Notes: a model not told the origin generated them from the letters alone. DNA of 64,000 bases from Streptomyces sp. HD (GCF_028369295.1 NZ_JAQMYP010000010.1:1-64000); one strand, 5' to 3'; positions 18,009-27,488 are shown, counted from the first letter of the stretch. Made by a program: numbers and translations.

Positions 18009-20474
18009 ATGACGCACTTTCCGCCGCCGGCCGAGGAGTTGCGGCTCCTCGACCTGGAGCTGCACCAACTGGACACCCGCCGGGCCCAGTTGCTGCATCG
18101 CCGAGCCTGGCTGGTCACCGCCCTGCAAGCGGCGTCGGCCCAGCCGGCCCCGTCCCCCTTCGCACCGCCGCATCCCGAGACCGCGCCGCGCCCCGAGACC
18201 TCGGCGCCGCGGGTCCAGAACGTCCTGCTGGTGCTCGGCGGCGTCCTGCTCACCATCGCCGCGATCGCGTTCACGCTGGTCAGTTGGGGGCACATGGGGA
18301 TCGCCGGGCGGGCTCTGGTGCTCGGCGGGCTCACGGTGACGGTGCTCGCCGCGCCGGTCGCGCTGCTGAAGCGCGGGCTGCGGTCGACGGCCGAGTCGGT
18401 GGCGGGCCTCGGTCTGGCGCTGACCGTGCTCGACGCGTACGCGCTGCACGAGGTCCGGTTGGCCGACGTCGACGCGACGGGCTACATCGCGGCCGTCTCG
18501 GCGGTACTGGCTGCCGTGTGGGCGGCGTACGGCCTGCTGCCGCGCGCCTCCGAGCTGCGTCTCCCCCTGCCCGCCGCACTGGTCGCCGCCCAACTCCCGC
18601 TCGTCCTGTGGGCGGTGGCGGCCGACGCGGACCTGTTCGGGATCACGGCCGCCCTGCTCGCGACGGCCGGGATCGACACGGGTGTGGCACTCCGGGTGCC
18701 CGTCAGGACCGTACGGATCACCGCCATGATCGGTGCGTACGGCATGGGCGCCTGGGGTGTGTGGGCCGCCGGCTGGCTGTCCTGGACGGCCACCGGCCCG
18801 AGCGCCGCCGCCGGGGCGGCGGCGCTCCTCCTCTTCGCCGCGGGCATCGCGGTCACGGCGGCCTGGCAGCAGGTCGCCGAGAAGCAGGCGGGCGGCCTCG
18901 CCGTCGCCGCCGGTCTCCTCACGGTCGCCGCGCTCGGCGGCACGGCCCGCTCCGTGCTGCCGGAGGCGTGGACGGTTCCGGCCTATCTGGTGTGCGGGAT
19001 CGCCCTGCTGGCGGCGGTGCGGGTGGACCGGCTGCCGCAGGCGGTGCGGAGCGGACTCGTCCGGGCCTCCGCCGCCGTACAGGGGCTTGCTCTGCTGTGG
19101 ACGTTGCCCCTGGTGGGGATCGCGCTGCTGGGTCCGGTCGGGTGGGTGGAGCGGGTGTGGTCCGGGGTGCCGGGTGACGTGCGTCAGGCGGTGACGGTGG
19201 ACGCGCCGTGGCCGTCGGATGCGGAGACCGTTCCCGTCGTCCTGGCACTCGTCGCCGTCGTACTGCTCCTCGCGGCACGTGACACGGTCTGGCGGCCGCG
19301 GGCCCTGACCGGTGTGCTGGTGCCGGCCTGGGCGACGGCGCTGGTTCTTCCGGCGGTGCTCGAAGTCCCGTACGCCGTGGGCCTGGTGGCGCTCGGCATC
19401 ACGACGGCCGGCGCCCTGGCGGCGGCCGCGTGGATACGACCGGCCGAGCACCCGGAGGCGGAGGAGCCCTCAGAGGCAGCGGCCTCACCTCAGGCACGGC
19501 CCCCCGTCGACTTCCCCACCGCCCGCCTGACCGCCACGGTCCTGGCCCTCCTCACCTCCCTCCCCCTCGCCTTCCTCTCCCTGACCGCCGAGCCCGCCAC
19601 CCTCACCGTGCTCTGCGCCCTCACGGCGCTCTTCGCGGCGGCCTCCTGGAAGCCGCATCTGGCCCCGGCCACGGCCCCGGCCACGCTCGCGTACGCCGCC
19701 GCGCTGGCCTGCGCGACAGGTGCCGCGGCCGGTTGGGGACCGCAGTACACCGCCCTGCTGGTCCTGGCGGTCCCGGGGGCGGCGGCCCTGCTCGCGGCAC
19801 GGCTCGGTGACGCGCGGGCGACGATCCCGGTCGAGGTGGCGGGCGCGCTCGCCGCACTGCCGGCCGTCGGGCTGGCGGCGGCCTCGGCCGACCTGCCGAT
19901 GGTCGCCCTGGTCCTGGCGCTGTGCGGCGTGATCACCGCCGGGGTGGCGATCCGCCCCGACCGCCGCCCCGTCGCCTACGCCTCCGCCGCGCTGTTCGTG
20001 CTGGCCACCTGGGTGCGCCTGGCGGCCTGGGACATCGGGACGCCCGAGGCGTACACGGTGCCGGTCAGCGTCCCGGCCCTGCTGGTCGGCGCCCTGCGCA
20101 GGCACCGCGATCCGGAGACCTCGTCCTGGACGGCGTACGGCCCCGGCCTCGCCGCCACCCTCGTCCCCAGTCTCCTCGCAGCCTGGAGCGACCCGCACTG
20201 GACGCGCCCCCTCCTGCTGGGCATGGCCGCCCTGGCGATCACCCTGCTGGGAGCCGGCCACCACCTCAGGGCACCCCTCCTGCTGGGCGGCACGGTCCTG
20301 GCCCTGGACGCCCTGCACGAACTGGCCCCGTACATCGCCCAAGTGACCGACGCACTCCCCCGCTGGGTCCCCCCGGCCCTGGCCGGCCTCCTGCTGCTCG
20401 CTCTCGGCGCAACGTACGAGCAGCGCCTCAGGGATGCCCGAAGGATGCGGAACTTCTTGGGCAACATGCACTAG
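18009..20474 (+). CDS. Very large polytopic membrane protein (SCO7613-like)
   Basis: 821 residues. A short N-terminal helical hairpin (EELRLLDLELHQLDTRRAQLLHRRAWLV) and an Ala/Pro linker are followed by about 20 or more hydrophobic segments, almost without soluble domains. The layout matches a Streptomyces group of polytopic proteins that I recall as SCO7613-like, of unknown function. One Pro/Glu-rich cytoplasmic linker near residue 490 (AEHPEAEEPSEAAAS) divides two membrane halves. There are no transporter signature motifs. A common intergenic repeat begins 11 bases after its stop. Confidence 0.85.
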   Translation: MTHFPPPAEELRLLDLELHQLDTRRAQLLHRRAWLVTALQAASAQPAPSPFAPPHPETAPRPETSAPRVQNVLLVLGGVLLTIAAIAFTLVSWGHMGIAGRALVLGGLTVTVLAAPVALLKRGLRSTAESVAGLGLALTVLDAYALHEVRLADVDATGYIAAVSAVLAAVWAAYGLLPRASELRLPLPAALVAAQLPLVLWAVAADADLFGITAALLATAGIDTGVALRVPVRTVRITAMIGAYGMGAWGVWAAGWLSWTATGPSAAAGAAALLLFAAGIAVTAAWQQVAEKQAGGLAVAAGLLTVAALGGTARSVLPEAWTVPAYLVCGIALLAAVRVDRLPQAVRSGLVRASAAVQGLALLWTLPLVGIALLGPVGWVERVWSGVPGDVRQAVTVDAPWPSDAETVPVVLALVAVVLLLAARDTVWRPRALTGVLVPAWATALVLPAVLEVPYAVGLVALGITTAGALAAAAWIRPAEHPEAEEPSEAAASPQARPPVDFPTARLTATVLALLTSLPLAFLSLTAEPATLTVLCALTALFAAASWKPHLAPATAPATLAYAAALACATGAAAGWGPQYTALLVLAVPGAAALLAARLGDARATIPVEVAGALAALPAVGLAAASADLPMVALVLALCGVITAGVAIRPDRRPVAYASAALFVLATWVRLAAWDIGTPEAYTVPVSVPALLVGALRRHRDPETSSWTAYGPGLAATLVPSLLAAWSDPHWTRPLLLGMAALAITLLGAGHHLRAPLLLGGTVLALDALHELAPYIAQVTDALPRWVPPALAGLLLLALGATYEQRLRDARRMRNFLGNMH

Positions 20475-20484
20475 AACGCCGCCC

Positions 20485-20533
20485 AGGGGCGCGGGGAACT
20501 GCGCGACCAGCCACAACCGGCCCGCAGTTCCCC
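20485..20533. repeat. Streptomyces dispersed intergenic repeat, family B, copy 1
   Basis: Begins AGGGGCGCGGGG and contains an 11-bp stem, GGGGAACTGCG at 20493-20503 with CGCAGTTCCCC at 20523-20533. It fills the convergent gap between the giant membrane protein and the lyase gene and can act as a terminator. A variant is at 56296-56372 on the other strand. Confidence 0.75.
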
Positions 20534-20551
20534 ACAAACCGTCACAGCCCG

Positions 20552-23287
20552 TTACGGCATTCGATCCCCAAGCAGCGCCAGATTCTCGATAGCAGCCAGC
20601 CCATACAGCGCCGTGTCGTTGGTGGACACCCAACTCGCCTCGCTCCCCGCCACAAGCGCCACCGGCCCGCTCAGCTTCTGGGTCGTCCAGGGCGCCGACT
20701 CCTTGTAGCCGTCGGAGTTGTAGAACTTCTCCCACGCACGCTTGGCCAGCTTCTCGTCCCCCGTCTTCACGGCGGCGTACGCGTCGAGCCGCGAATGCCC
20801 CTGGAAGAGCAGCAGCGAACCGAAGTCGGCCCCGTACCGCGCCGCCTGCTCCGCCTTCGTCGCGTTGAAGTAGCGGCAGTAGTCGAAGTACGCCGCGTTG
20901 AACTCGGGCATGTCGACGAGATCGATGAGCTCGGCGCACAGTTCGTTGAGACCGAACACGGCGGACAGGTGCGAGACCCCGACGACCGCCTTGTCGGCGA
21001 TGGCGAACTTGCCCGTGTCGAGGTCGTAGAGCCCGTTCCCCTGCACGAATCCATTGGGCTGGGCGGCGATCGTCTCCATCGTGGACAGCACACGCGCGCG
21101 TGCCTTCTCCCACTTCGGCCCCTTGCGCTCCCACTCCGTCAGCCACGCCGACACCAGTCCGCTCCAGTCCGTGCCGAAGCCGATCGACAGCGCGTGCCGG
21201 TCGGGCGTGTACGGCTCGGTGCGGATCTTGCGGATCGGGTCGAGGACGAGGAAGGTCTCGTCGGAGTCGACGTTGGCGTGCATGAGGTCGCCGACCCGCT
21301 CGTCCGCCGTGAGGAAGTAGTAGTAGCGCCGGTACGTGGTGTTGGCGATGCGCTGCTGCTTGGCGCTGTCGGCGTAGTGCTGGACGCCGTGCCGGGTGCC
21401 GAGGCCGGCCCACTTGCCCAGGTGGTAGACGTCGACCTCACCGGTGTGCCGGGTCATCGCCTCGGCGAAGCGGAAGATGTCCGCGCGACCGGAGCGCAGA
21501 TACGCGAACCACAGCCACAGATCCGGCGAGAGCTCGGAGTTGTCCCAGGCGTAGCCGCCGACGTCGTACCGCCACTGGTGCCTGACGGTGTCGTAGCTGT
21601 GCATGATGTCGCCGTAGTCCCAGAAGCCGTACCAACGGCGTTGCTCCACCTGGTCCTTGTAGTAGGTGAAGAGGAAGTCGAGATGGTCCTCGATCTTCGC
21701 CTTGGCGGGCGTGGACCGGTCCGGCTCGGAGTACAGACCCGGCCCGAACACCTTCGCCTTGATGAGCTGCCTGGGCGGCGCGGCGAGCTGCGGCAGTACC
21801 CGTACGGCGTCGACCTGTCGGGCGAGCGCCTCCGCCGAGGGCGTCGACTCGTTGGCCCAGAACAACAGCTCCGACGTACGGGCGATGCCGTAGGGCGTGC
21901 CGAACTCCGGCTCGTAGTCCTCATAGGTGATGTTGAGGCCTTCGAGTTGCTCGGGGTAGGTGTCCTGGCCCATGCCGTCGTGGTAGAAGCGCAGGTCCAT
22001 GGGCTGCGCCTCGGGCGACCAGAGCCACATGGTGACCTCGGCCGCGTCGGTGTGGGCGCCGCGGATGTCGAGCTGGGCGGGGAACTTCTCCCAGAAGTCC
22101 CGCAGCCCGAACGAGAGCCCGCCGCCGACCCCACCGACGTAACCGAATCCGGAGGCCCGCCTGCCCCCGCCGGCGCCGATCCAGCCGTGGCCCTTCTTGG
22201 TGCGCTTGCGCAGGGTGAAGCCGTCGGCGGAAAGCTGGGAGAGGGTGTAGTCGCCCCACTCGGGGATGTACTGCAGCCGGGTCGTCACCCGCTGGTCCCA
22301 GGTGGCCGGGTCGGGCAGCTTCTCCCCCGCGAACTGCGCCGCCTGTACGGCAGCCCCCGGGTCGCGGCGCAGTCCGGTGATGCCCTTGACGGCCTCGCGG
22401 AGCAGGCCGGTGCCCTCGCCGCCGATGCGGATGTGACGGTCGTAGGACTCGTCGCGCATCGGCACGGTGAAGCGCACGCCGATGCCCCGGATGAAGTCGC
22501 CGCTCGCCCTGCCCGGCTCCTGTGTGCCGTCGTAGGTGATGGTGTGCACCATGCGGAAGGAGTCGGCGCCCGCGTAGAAGTAGAGCCGGATGGAGAAGGG
22601 CAGCCAACTGCGGCTGCCCTTGCGGTGCTTGCCGTCGATGCGGACGACCGCGCGGACCGGGCCCTCCTGCTCGACCGTGACCTCGGAGATCGCACCCTCG
22701 AAGCGCTCGGTCTTCACGGCGCCCTGGTCCTCGTCCTCGATCTCGGGCTGCCGGATCAGCACGAGCCGCCCGTTCCTGGCGATCTCCGTGGAGCCCCGGG
22801 TGACCGACTTGACGAGGGTCGCGCCCGACTTGCCGATCTTCGCGGTGATGACACCGGTCGAGACGTCGATGGTGCCGCCGCTCTTGTCGACGGTGACCTT
22901 CCTGTCCGGTACGGCGGCCTCACCGGCGGCGAGCGTGAGCTTGCCGCCGCCCGAGCTCACCGCGTGGGCCGTCCACTTCAGGGAACCGTCCGGCCAGTAG
23001 GCGATCGGCCAGGACTGCACGGGCACGGCCTTGCCCCCCGCGTCCGTCACCGCGAACTTCTGGTCCGCCTGGTACACGCCCTTCGGCCAGGGGACACCGA
23101 CGGTGGAACCGGGCGCGGCGCCCAGACCGCCGTCCTCCAGCCAGTCGAGGGTCACGGGATCGGCGTCGGCCGCCTCGGCTCTCGGCGCGGCAGAAGCGTC
23201 CTTCGCCCCCAGCGCCCAGCTGAACTGCGCTGCGGCTCCGGCGACCGCGGCCGCCTTGAGGAGGGACCTTCGGGGGATGGGAGACAT
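20552..23287 (-). CDS. Tat-exported YetA/exo-rhamnogalacturonan-lyase-like protein
   Basis: 911 residues. A Tat signal is clear: PIPRRSLLKAAAVAGAAAQF, followed by an AxA cleavage region near residue 33. The rest resembles the large PcRGLX/YetA-like family: an N-terminal beta domain (VTLDWLEDGG, GVPWPKGVY), a middle beta-sandwich (ITYDGTQEPGRASGDFIRGIGVRF) and a C-terminal alpha/alpha barrel rich in Trp/Tyr (WYGFWDYGDIMHSYD, YAWDNSELSPDLWLWF). That family includes fungal exo-rhamnogalacturonan lyase and Bacillus YetA. The adjacent sugar importer and YesL-like gene fit polysaccharide breakdown outside the cell and uptake of the products. The exact substrate is unproven. Confidence 0.68.
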   Translation of the reverse strand: MSPIPRRSLLKAAAVAGAAAQFSWALGAKDASAAPRAEAADADPVTLDWLEDGGLGAAPGSTVGVPWPKGVYQADQKFAVTDAGGKAVPVQSWPIAYWPDGSLKWTAHAVSSGGGKLTLAAGEAAVPDRKVTVDKSGGTIDVSTGVITAKIGKSGATLVKSVTRGSTEIARNGRLVLIRQPEIEDEDQGAVKTERFEGAISEVTVEQEGPVRAVVRIDGKHRKGSRSWLPFSIRLYFYAGADSFRMVHTITYDGTQEPGRASGDFIRGIGVRFTVPMRDESYDRHIRIGGEGTGLLREAVKGITGLRRDPGAAVQAAQFAGEKLPDPATWDQRVTTRLQYIPEWGDYTLSQLSADGFTLRKRTKKGHGWIGAGGGRRASGFGYVGGVGGGLSFGLRDFWEKFPAQLDIRGAHTDAAEVTMWLWSPEAQPMDLRFYHDGMGQDTYPEQLEGLNITYEDYEPEFGTPYGIARTSELLFWANESTPSAEALARQVDAVRVLPQLAAPPRQLIKAKVFGPGLYSEPDRSTPAKAKIEDHLDFLFTYYKDQVEQRRWYGFWDYGDIMHSYDTVRHQWRYDVGGYAWDNSELSPDLWLWFAYLRSGRADIFRFAEAMTRHTGEVDVYHLGKWAGLGTRHGVQHYADSAKQQRIANTTYRRYYYFLTADERVGDLMHANVDSDETFLVLDPIRKIRTEPYTPDRHALSIGFGTDWSGLVSAWLTEWERKGPKWEKARARVLSTMETIAAQPNGFVQGNGLYDLDTGKFAIADKAVVGVSHLSAVFGLNELCAELIDLVDMPEFNAAYFDYCRYFNATKAEQAARYGADFGSLLLFQGHSRLDAYAAVKTGDEKLAKRAWEKFYNSDGYKESAPWTTQKLSGPVALVAGSEASWVSTNDTALYGLAAIENLALLGDRMP

Positions 23288-23400
23288 GAGAGTTCAGCCT
23301 TTCCTTTCCGTGCGGGAAACATTTCCTTGCAACCGGGCAGGGGCATGACAGACAGAGGTGCGGCGCTCAGGGCGCCGGCCTGGAGAAGGAGCACCGCCGG

Positions 23401-24000
23401 TCAACGGTGCCGGTACCGCTCCTCGACGGCGACGGCCGCCGCCGCGACGGCCCCGAGCACGGGGACCGCCAACGGCGCGGCGAACCAGGCGGACGCGGCC
23501 ACGACCGCCAGTCCGCCGATGATCAGGAAGGACCCGGCGGGGTCGAGCACGGCACGCCGCCCGGCACCGGCGAGCAGCGCCCGCCAGTCGGCGTCCGGTG
23601 TCCAGGAGGCCGCCGCCCGCAGCAGTGCCACGACGCCCCCGATCAGCGCGAACAGCCCGATCGCCCCGACGAGCGGCCCACCGGGAATCCCGGCCTGCGC
23701 GGCCTGGACGTCCACCCGGACCGCGGCGGCCACGGCCCATCCGGCAAGCCCGACGAGCCATCCCCGACGCACGGCGACCCGGAAGTCGGCGACGAACTCC
23801 CGCAGACCACCGCCCTCATGAGCGATCCGGCGACGCAGATGCCGCGCCCCGGCGGCGAAGGCCGCCGGCCAGGTCACCACGCCGAGGGAGGCCACGCCGA
23901 TCCACACCCCGGTGAGCAGGCACTCGGCGAACACACCGAACCGCTCGGCGAACACCGACTCCCCCCGAGCCGTACGAGCCTTCACCCGCGCTTCGGCCAT
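23401..24000 (-). CDS. YesL-like DUF624 membrane protein
   Basis: 199 residues with four or five hydrophobic helices. The N-terminal part (FAECLLTGVWIGVASLGVVTWPAAFAA followed by a conserved RHLRRRI) is typical of YesL/DUF624 proteins, which are nearly always encoded beside CUT1 sugar ABC transporters. Function unknown; an accessory role in transport is supposed. It starts 12 bases after the stop of the second permease gene, and the lyase gene follows 113 bases later, so it belongs to the operon. Confidence 0.8.
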   Translation of the reverse strand: MAEARVKARTARGESVFAERFGVFAECLLTGVWIGVASLGVVTWPAAFAAGARHLRRRIAHEGGGLREFVADFRVAVRRGWLVGLAGWAVAAAVRVDVQAAQAGIPGGPLVGAIGLFALIGGVVALLRAAASWTPDADWRALLAGAGRRAVLDPAGSFLIIGGLAVVAASAWFAAPLAVPVLGAVAAAAVAVEERYRHR

Positions 24001-24012
24001 CGTGACCGCCCC

Positions 24013-24900
24013 TCAGCCCTTCAGTCCGGACGTCGCCATACCGTCGATCAGATACCGCTGGAAGGCCAGGAAGAAGGCGAGGACCGGCAGCAGGGCGACG
24101 AGCGACATGGCGATCATGCCGCCGTAGTTCGCGAGCCCCTCCTGGTCGACGAACATCTTCAGGCCGAGGGAGACGGTGTACTTGTCGGGCTCGTTGAGGT
24201 AGATCAGCGGGCCCATGAAGTCGTTCCAGGAGTTGATGAAGGTGAAGATCGCGCTGGTGATCAGGGCCGGCCGGCACAGCGGCAGCATGATCGACCAGTA
24301 GATCCGGAAGTGCCCGCAGCCGTCGAGACGCGCGGCCTCGTCCAGTTCCTTGGGCAGGTTCCGCATGAACTGCACCATCAGGAAGACGAAGAACGCCTCC
24401 GTGGCGAGGTACTTCCCCAGCAGCAGCGGGGTGTAGGTGTTGATCATCTCCATGTTGCGGAACAGCACGTACTGCGGGATCAGCAGCACGTGGTACGGCA
24501 ACAGGAGCGTGCCGATCATCAGCGTGAACAGCAGGTTCCGTCCCGCGAACCGGATCCTCGCGAAGGCGTACGCCGTCAGCGAGCAGGACACCACGATCCC
24601 GATGACCGAGCCGACCGCGAGGAAGAGCGAGTTGAAGAAGAAGGTGGAGATTGGGATGTCGGCGATGCCGTCGGCGAGGCTCGTGTAGTTGGAGAAGGTC
24701 GGGTCGCCCGGGAGGAGATCCAGGCTGCCGACGATGTCCTCGCTGCTCTTGAACGAGCCGCCCAGGACCCACATCACCGGGTAGAGGATCACCGCGAGAA
24801 TCAGCAGGGACCCGATGTGCCAGGCGACGGATCCGGGCAGCCTGCGGCGCAGTGCCCCGGCCCGGGCGGAGGGGGACGGCTCGATGTCGGTCGCGCTCAT
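24013..24900 (-). CDS. Carbohydrate ABC transporter permease (MalG-like)
   Basis: 295 residues, six predicted membrane helices. The EAA loop that docks the ATPase is EAARLDGCGHFRIYWSIMLP, the CUT1 MalG-type form. It pairs with the upstream MalF-like permease to form the channel. The start codon overlaps the stop of that gene by one base (TGATG), indicating coupling. No ATP-binding subunit is encoded here; in Streptomyces the shared ATPase MsiK commonly serves such importers. Confidence 0.93.
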   Translation of the reverse strand: MSATDIEPSPSARAGALRRRLPGSVAWHIGSLLILAVILYPVMWVLGGSFKSSEDIVGSLDLLPGDPTFSNYTSLADGIADIPISTFFFNSLFLAVGSVIGIVVSCSLTAYAFARIRFAGRNLLFTLMIGTLLLPYHVLLIPQYVLFRNMEMINTYTPLLLGKYLATEAFFVFLMVQFMRNLPKELDEAARLDGCGHFRIYWSIMLPLCRPALITSAIFTFINSWNDFMGPLIYLNEPDKYTVSLGLKMFVDQEGLANYGGMIAMSLVALLPVLAFFLAFQRYLIDGMATSGLKG

Positions 24901-25898
24901 CAGGCGCCCTCCTCGTAGTGCACCCAGCGCTTCTGGGACCAGAACAGCACCGCCGTCACCAGGGCGACCGCGACGAGCAGCATCCAGGCCATGGCGGAGG
25001 CCAGACCCATCCGGCTGTTCTCGAAGCCCTGGACGTACAGATAGCAGGTGTAGACCATCGAGCCGTCGGCCGGACCGCAGGCGTTGCCTCCGGCGCCGCC
25101 GCCGACGATGTACGCCGAGCTGAAGATCTGGAAGGAGTGGATGGTCTCCAGCAGGACGTTGAAGAAGAGGACCGGGGAGATCATCGGCAGGGTGATGTTC
25201 CAGAACCGCCGGAACTTGCCCGCCCCGTCGACTTCGGCGGCCTCGTACAGCTCGCGCGGGACCTGCTTGAGCCCGGCGAGGAAGATGACCATCGGGGCGC
25301 CGAACTGCCAGACGGTGAGTGCCACCAGGCTGTAGATGATCAGGTCCGGGTCGCCGGTCCAGCCGCCGACGCCGATCCCGAAGATCTTCTGGGTGCGGTC
25401 AACGATCGCGTCGTCCGAGAAGATCGCCTTCCACACGATCGCGATGGAGACGCTCGCGCCGATCAGCGACGGCGCGTAGAAGGCGGCCCGGTAGAAGGCC
25501 TGCCCCCGCCGCTTCTGGGCGAGCAGCAGCGCCACACCGAGCGCCGCGAGCAGCTTGAGTGGCGTGCCGACGACGACGTACCAGAGCGTCACCTGCACCG
25601 AGTGGCGCCAGCGCGGGTCGCCGAACATCTCGGAGAAGTTGTCGAGCCCGATCCACTTGGGCGCGTCGAAGAGGTTGTAGTCGGTGAAGGCGAAGTAGAG
25701 CGAGGCCACCATCGGGCCCGCTGTGAGCAGCAGGAATCCGGCGATCCAGGGGGACATGAAGAGATAGCCGGCCAGGTTCTCCCGACGGACCCGCCGCTTG
25801 AGGGCGGGGGGCCGCTCGGGCTTGACCGGTCCGTGCCGCGGCTCGGAGTCCTTGGTCATGCCCTCCATCGCGGGGGCGTGTGTCACGGCGGTTCCCAT
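24900..25898 (-). CDS. Carbohydrate ABC transporter permease (MalF-like)
   Basis: 332 residues. A charged cytoplasmic N-terminus of about 45 residues precedes six membrane helices. EAA loop: YEAAEVDGAGKFRRFWNITLP. Helix spacing matches CUT1 MalF/UgpA-type permeases, which import oligosaccharides. An insertion with two cysteines (GGNACGPADGSMVYTCYLY) lies in the last periplasmic loop. Its ATG overlaps the binding-protein stop by one base (TGATG). Confidence 0.93.
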   Translation of the reverse strand: MGTAVTHAPAMEGMTKDSEPRHGPVKPERPPALKRRVRRENLAGYLFMSPWIAGFLLLTAGPMVASLYFAFTDYNLFDAPKWIGLDNFSEMFGDPRWRHSVQVTLWYVVVGTPLKLLAALGVALLLAQKRRGQAFYRAAFYAPSLIGASVSIAIVWKAIFSDDAIVDRTQKIFGIGVGGWTGDPDLIIYSLVALTVWQFGAPMVIFLAGLKQVPRELYEAAEVDGAGKFRRFWNITLPMISPVLFFNVLLETIHSFQIFSSAYIVGGGAGGNACGPADGSMVYTCYLYVQGFENSRMGLASAMAWMLLVAVALVTAVLFWSQKRWVHYEEGA

Positions 25899-27187
25899 CA
25901 GCTCGCGAGAGCCGTCTTCGACTCGGTGAAGAACTGCTTGACGGCGTCGTCGACCGAGCGCTTGCCCAGGCCCAGCTCCTCACCGATGCGCAGGAACGCG
26001 GACTCGCAGATGTCCGCGCCCGCCGGGTGCGGGGTGATGGGCTCCAGGACGCCCGCCTCGACAAGGGACGTCTCATAGGCGGCGATCGCCTTGTTGACCT
26101 CGTCCGTGGGCTGGAAGGCGTCGAACTGGGCCTGCGTCGCGGGCACCCCGCGGTCGTAGCCCATGATCTTGGCGACCTCGGGGTCGTGCACCATGAAGTC
26201 GATGAACTGGGCGACTTCCTTCGCGTGCTGGGTGCGCTTGGAGGCGCTGAGCATGAGGGAGCCGAGGTACTGGCCGGTCTTCTTGCCGTCCGTGGTCGGG
26301 ATGGGGGCCAGCCCGTACTCGCTCTTGCCCTCCGACGTGTAGCGGATGGTGAAGTTGTCCCAGGTGAACTCACCGGCGGAGAGTTCCCCGGTGACGGCCG
26401 ACTTGGGCTTGATCTGAGCGACCTTCTTGACGTCGGCGTAAAGACCTTCGTCCACGCTCTTCTTGGCCTTCGTCCACCAGTCCGTCAGATCCGCCTCTGT
26501 GAAGCCGAGTCCGTCGACGGTGAAGAACGCCTTGCCGTTCTGACGCAGGAAGAGATCGTAGAGATACATCACGTTGTACGGGCCGGTGTCCCCGGCGCGC
26601 CCCGCCTTGTCGCGGATCTTCTGCATCGCCGCGTGGTAGTCGTCCCAGGTCCAGCCCTGTTCCGGCTTCACACCCGCCTTGGTGTAGACGGGCTTGTCGA
26701 TGACCAGGGACATCGAGTTGGAGCCGACCGGGACACCGAGGAGCTTGCCGTCGATCTCGCCGAACTTCTCCAGGCCCGCGCGGAAGCCGTCCATGGAGAG
26801 GTTGCCGGCCTTGACCTGCTCGCCGAGATCGAGCAGCACATTCCTCGCGTCGTATTTACGCAGAAATCCAATCGCATTCTGGAAGACGTCCGGCGGATTC
26901 CCGCCGGAGGCCTGGGTGTTGAACTTCTTCCAGAAGTCGAGGTACGGCTGAAAGTCCGTCTTGACCTTGATCTTCGGATACTTCTTCTCGAAGAGCGCGA
27001 TGGTCTTGTTGATGCGCTGGGCGCGGTCCTCGGCACCCCACCATGCGTAACGGATCGTCACCGTCCCGTCGGCGGAGGTCCCTCCGTCGCCCCCGCATCC
27101 GGTGGTCGCGGCCAGCCCGAGCGTGGCCGCCGAGACGCCGGCCGCCTTCAGGATCGTGCGCCTGTCGACATTCCTGTTGGTTCCCAC
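25898..27187 (-). CDS. Sugar ABC transporter substrate-binding lipoprotein
   Basis: 429 residues. The N-terminus DRRTILKAAGVSAATLGLA with lipobox ATTGC makes it a Tat-exported lipoprotein. The mature part is a CUT1 extracellular solute-binding fold (VTIRYAWWGAEDRAQRINKTI, GKLLGVPVGSNSMSLV, PTDEVNKAIAAYE). The GTG at 27185-27187 is preceded by GGGGAGGG. It is the first gene of the five-gene operon (binding protein, two permeases, YesL-like, lyase) and carries a LacI-type palindrome 47 bases before the start. Confidence 0.94.
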   Translation of the reverse strand: MGTNRNVDRRTILKAAGVSAATLGLAATTGCGGDGGTSADGTVTIRYAWWGAEDRAQRINKTIALFEKKYPKIKVKTDFQPYLDFWKKFNTQASGGNPPDVFQNAIGFLRKYDARNVLLDLGEQVKAGNLSMDGFRAGLEKFGEIDGKLLGVPVGSNSMSLVIDKPVYTKAGVKPEQGWTWDDYHAAMQKIRDKAGRAGDTGPYNVMYLYDLFLRQNGKAFFTVDGLGFTEADLTDWWTKAKKSVDEGLYADVKKVAQIKPKSAVTGELSAGEFTWDNFTIRYTSEGKSEYGLAPIPTTDGKKTGQYLGSLMLSASKRTQHAKEVAQFIDFMVHDPEVAKIMGYDRGVPATQAQFDAFQPTDEVNKAIAAYETSLVEAGVLEPITPHPAGADICESAFLRIGEELGLGKRSVDDAVKQFFTESKTALAS

Positions 27188-27233
27188 AGTCGGGCCCTCC
27201 CCGCAGCGTCGATGCCGTCTGCATGAATCGTTT

Positions 27234-27251
27234 CAAGTAAGCGCTTGCTGG
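27234..27251. promoter_or_regulatory. Candidate LacI-family operator of the sugar operon
   Basis: An 18-bp imperfect palindrome, CAAGTAAGCGCTTGCTGG, pairs 7 of 9 positions around a central CG. This is the shape of LacI-family operators. It lies just upstream of the binding-protein gene. No LacI gene is in the window, so the regulator would be encoded elsewhere. The rest of the 258-base gap (27188-27445) shows no other clear element. Confidence 0.55.
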
Positions 27252-27445
27252 CACAAGTTACGGAGGGCCTCGGAGTGCGTCAATGATTCGGACAGGAATT
27301 TCTTGTGGGCCTGCGCGGCGAGTTGACGACGTGTGAGGTCAGGTCGACCGGCACGGCTGGGCGATGTCGCAGGTGAGGGGCGCGCGGTCGGCGGACCGAA
27401 CGGAGAGCTGCCATCCGCGGGGGTGCGTGGTCGACGCGGAAACGA

Positions 27446-27481
27446 CGGCGGCCCGCCTGCGCTGTCGCAGGCGGGCCGCCG
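27446..27481 (-). terminator. Hairpin downstream of the second tRNA-Val
   Basis: A perfect 16-bp stem (27446-27461 with 27466-27481) with a CTGT loop lies seven bases beyond the tRNA 3' end in the direction of transcription. No T-tract. Confidence 0.8.
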
Positions 27482-27488
27482 GTCCGGG

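Noticed and set aside
19922..23821. A 1299-codon frame on the plus strand across the giant membrane protein, the lyase and the YesL-like gene
   Set aside because: It crosses three genes on both strands, has no domain, and is explained by GC bias at third positions.
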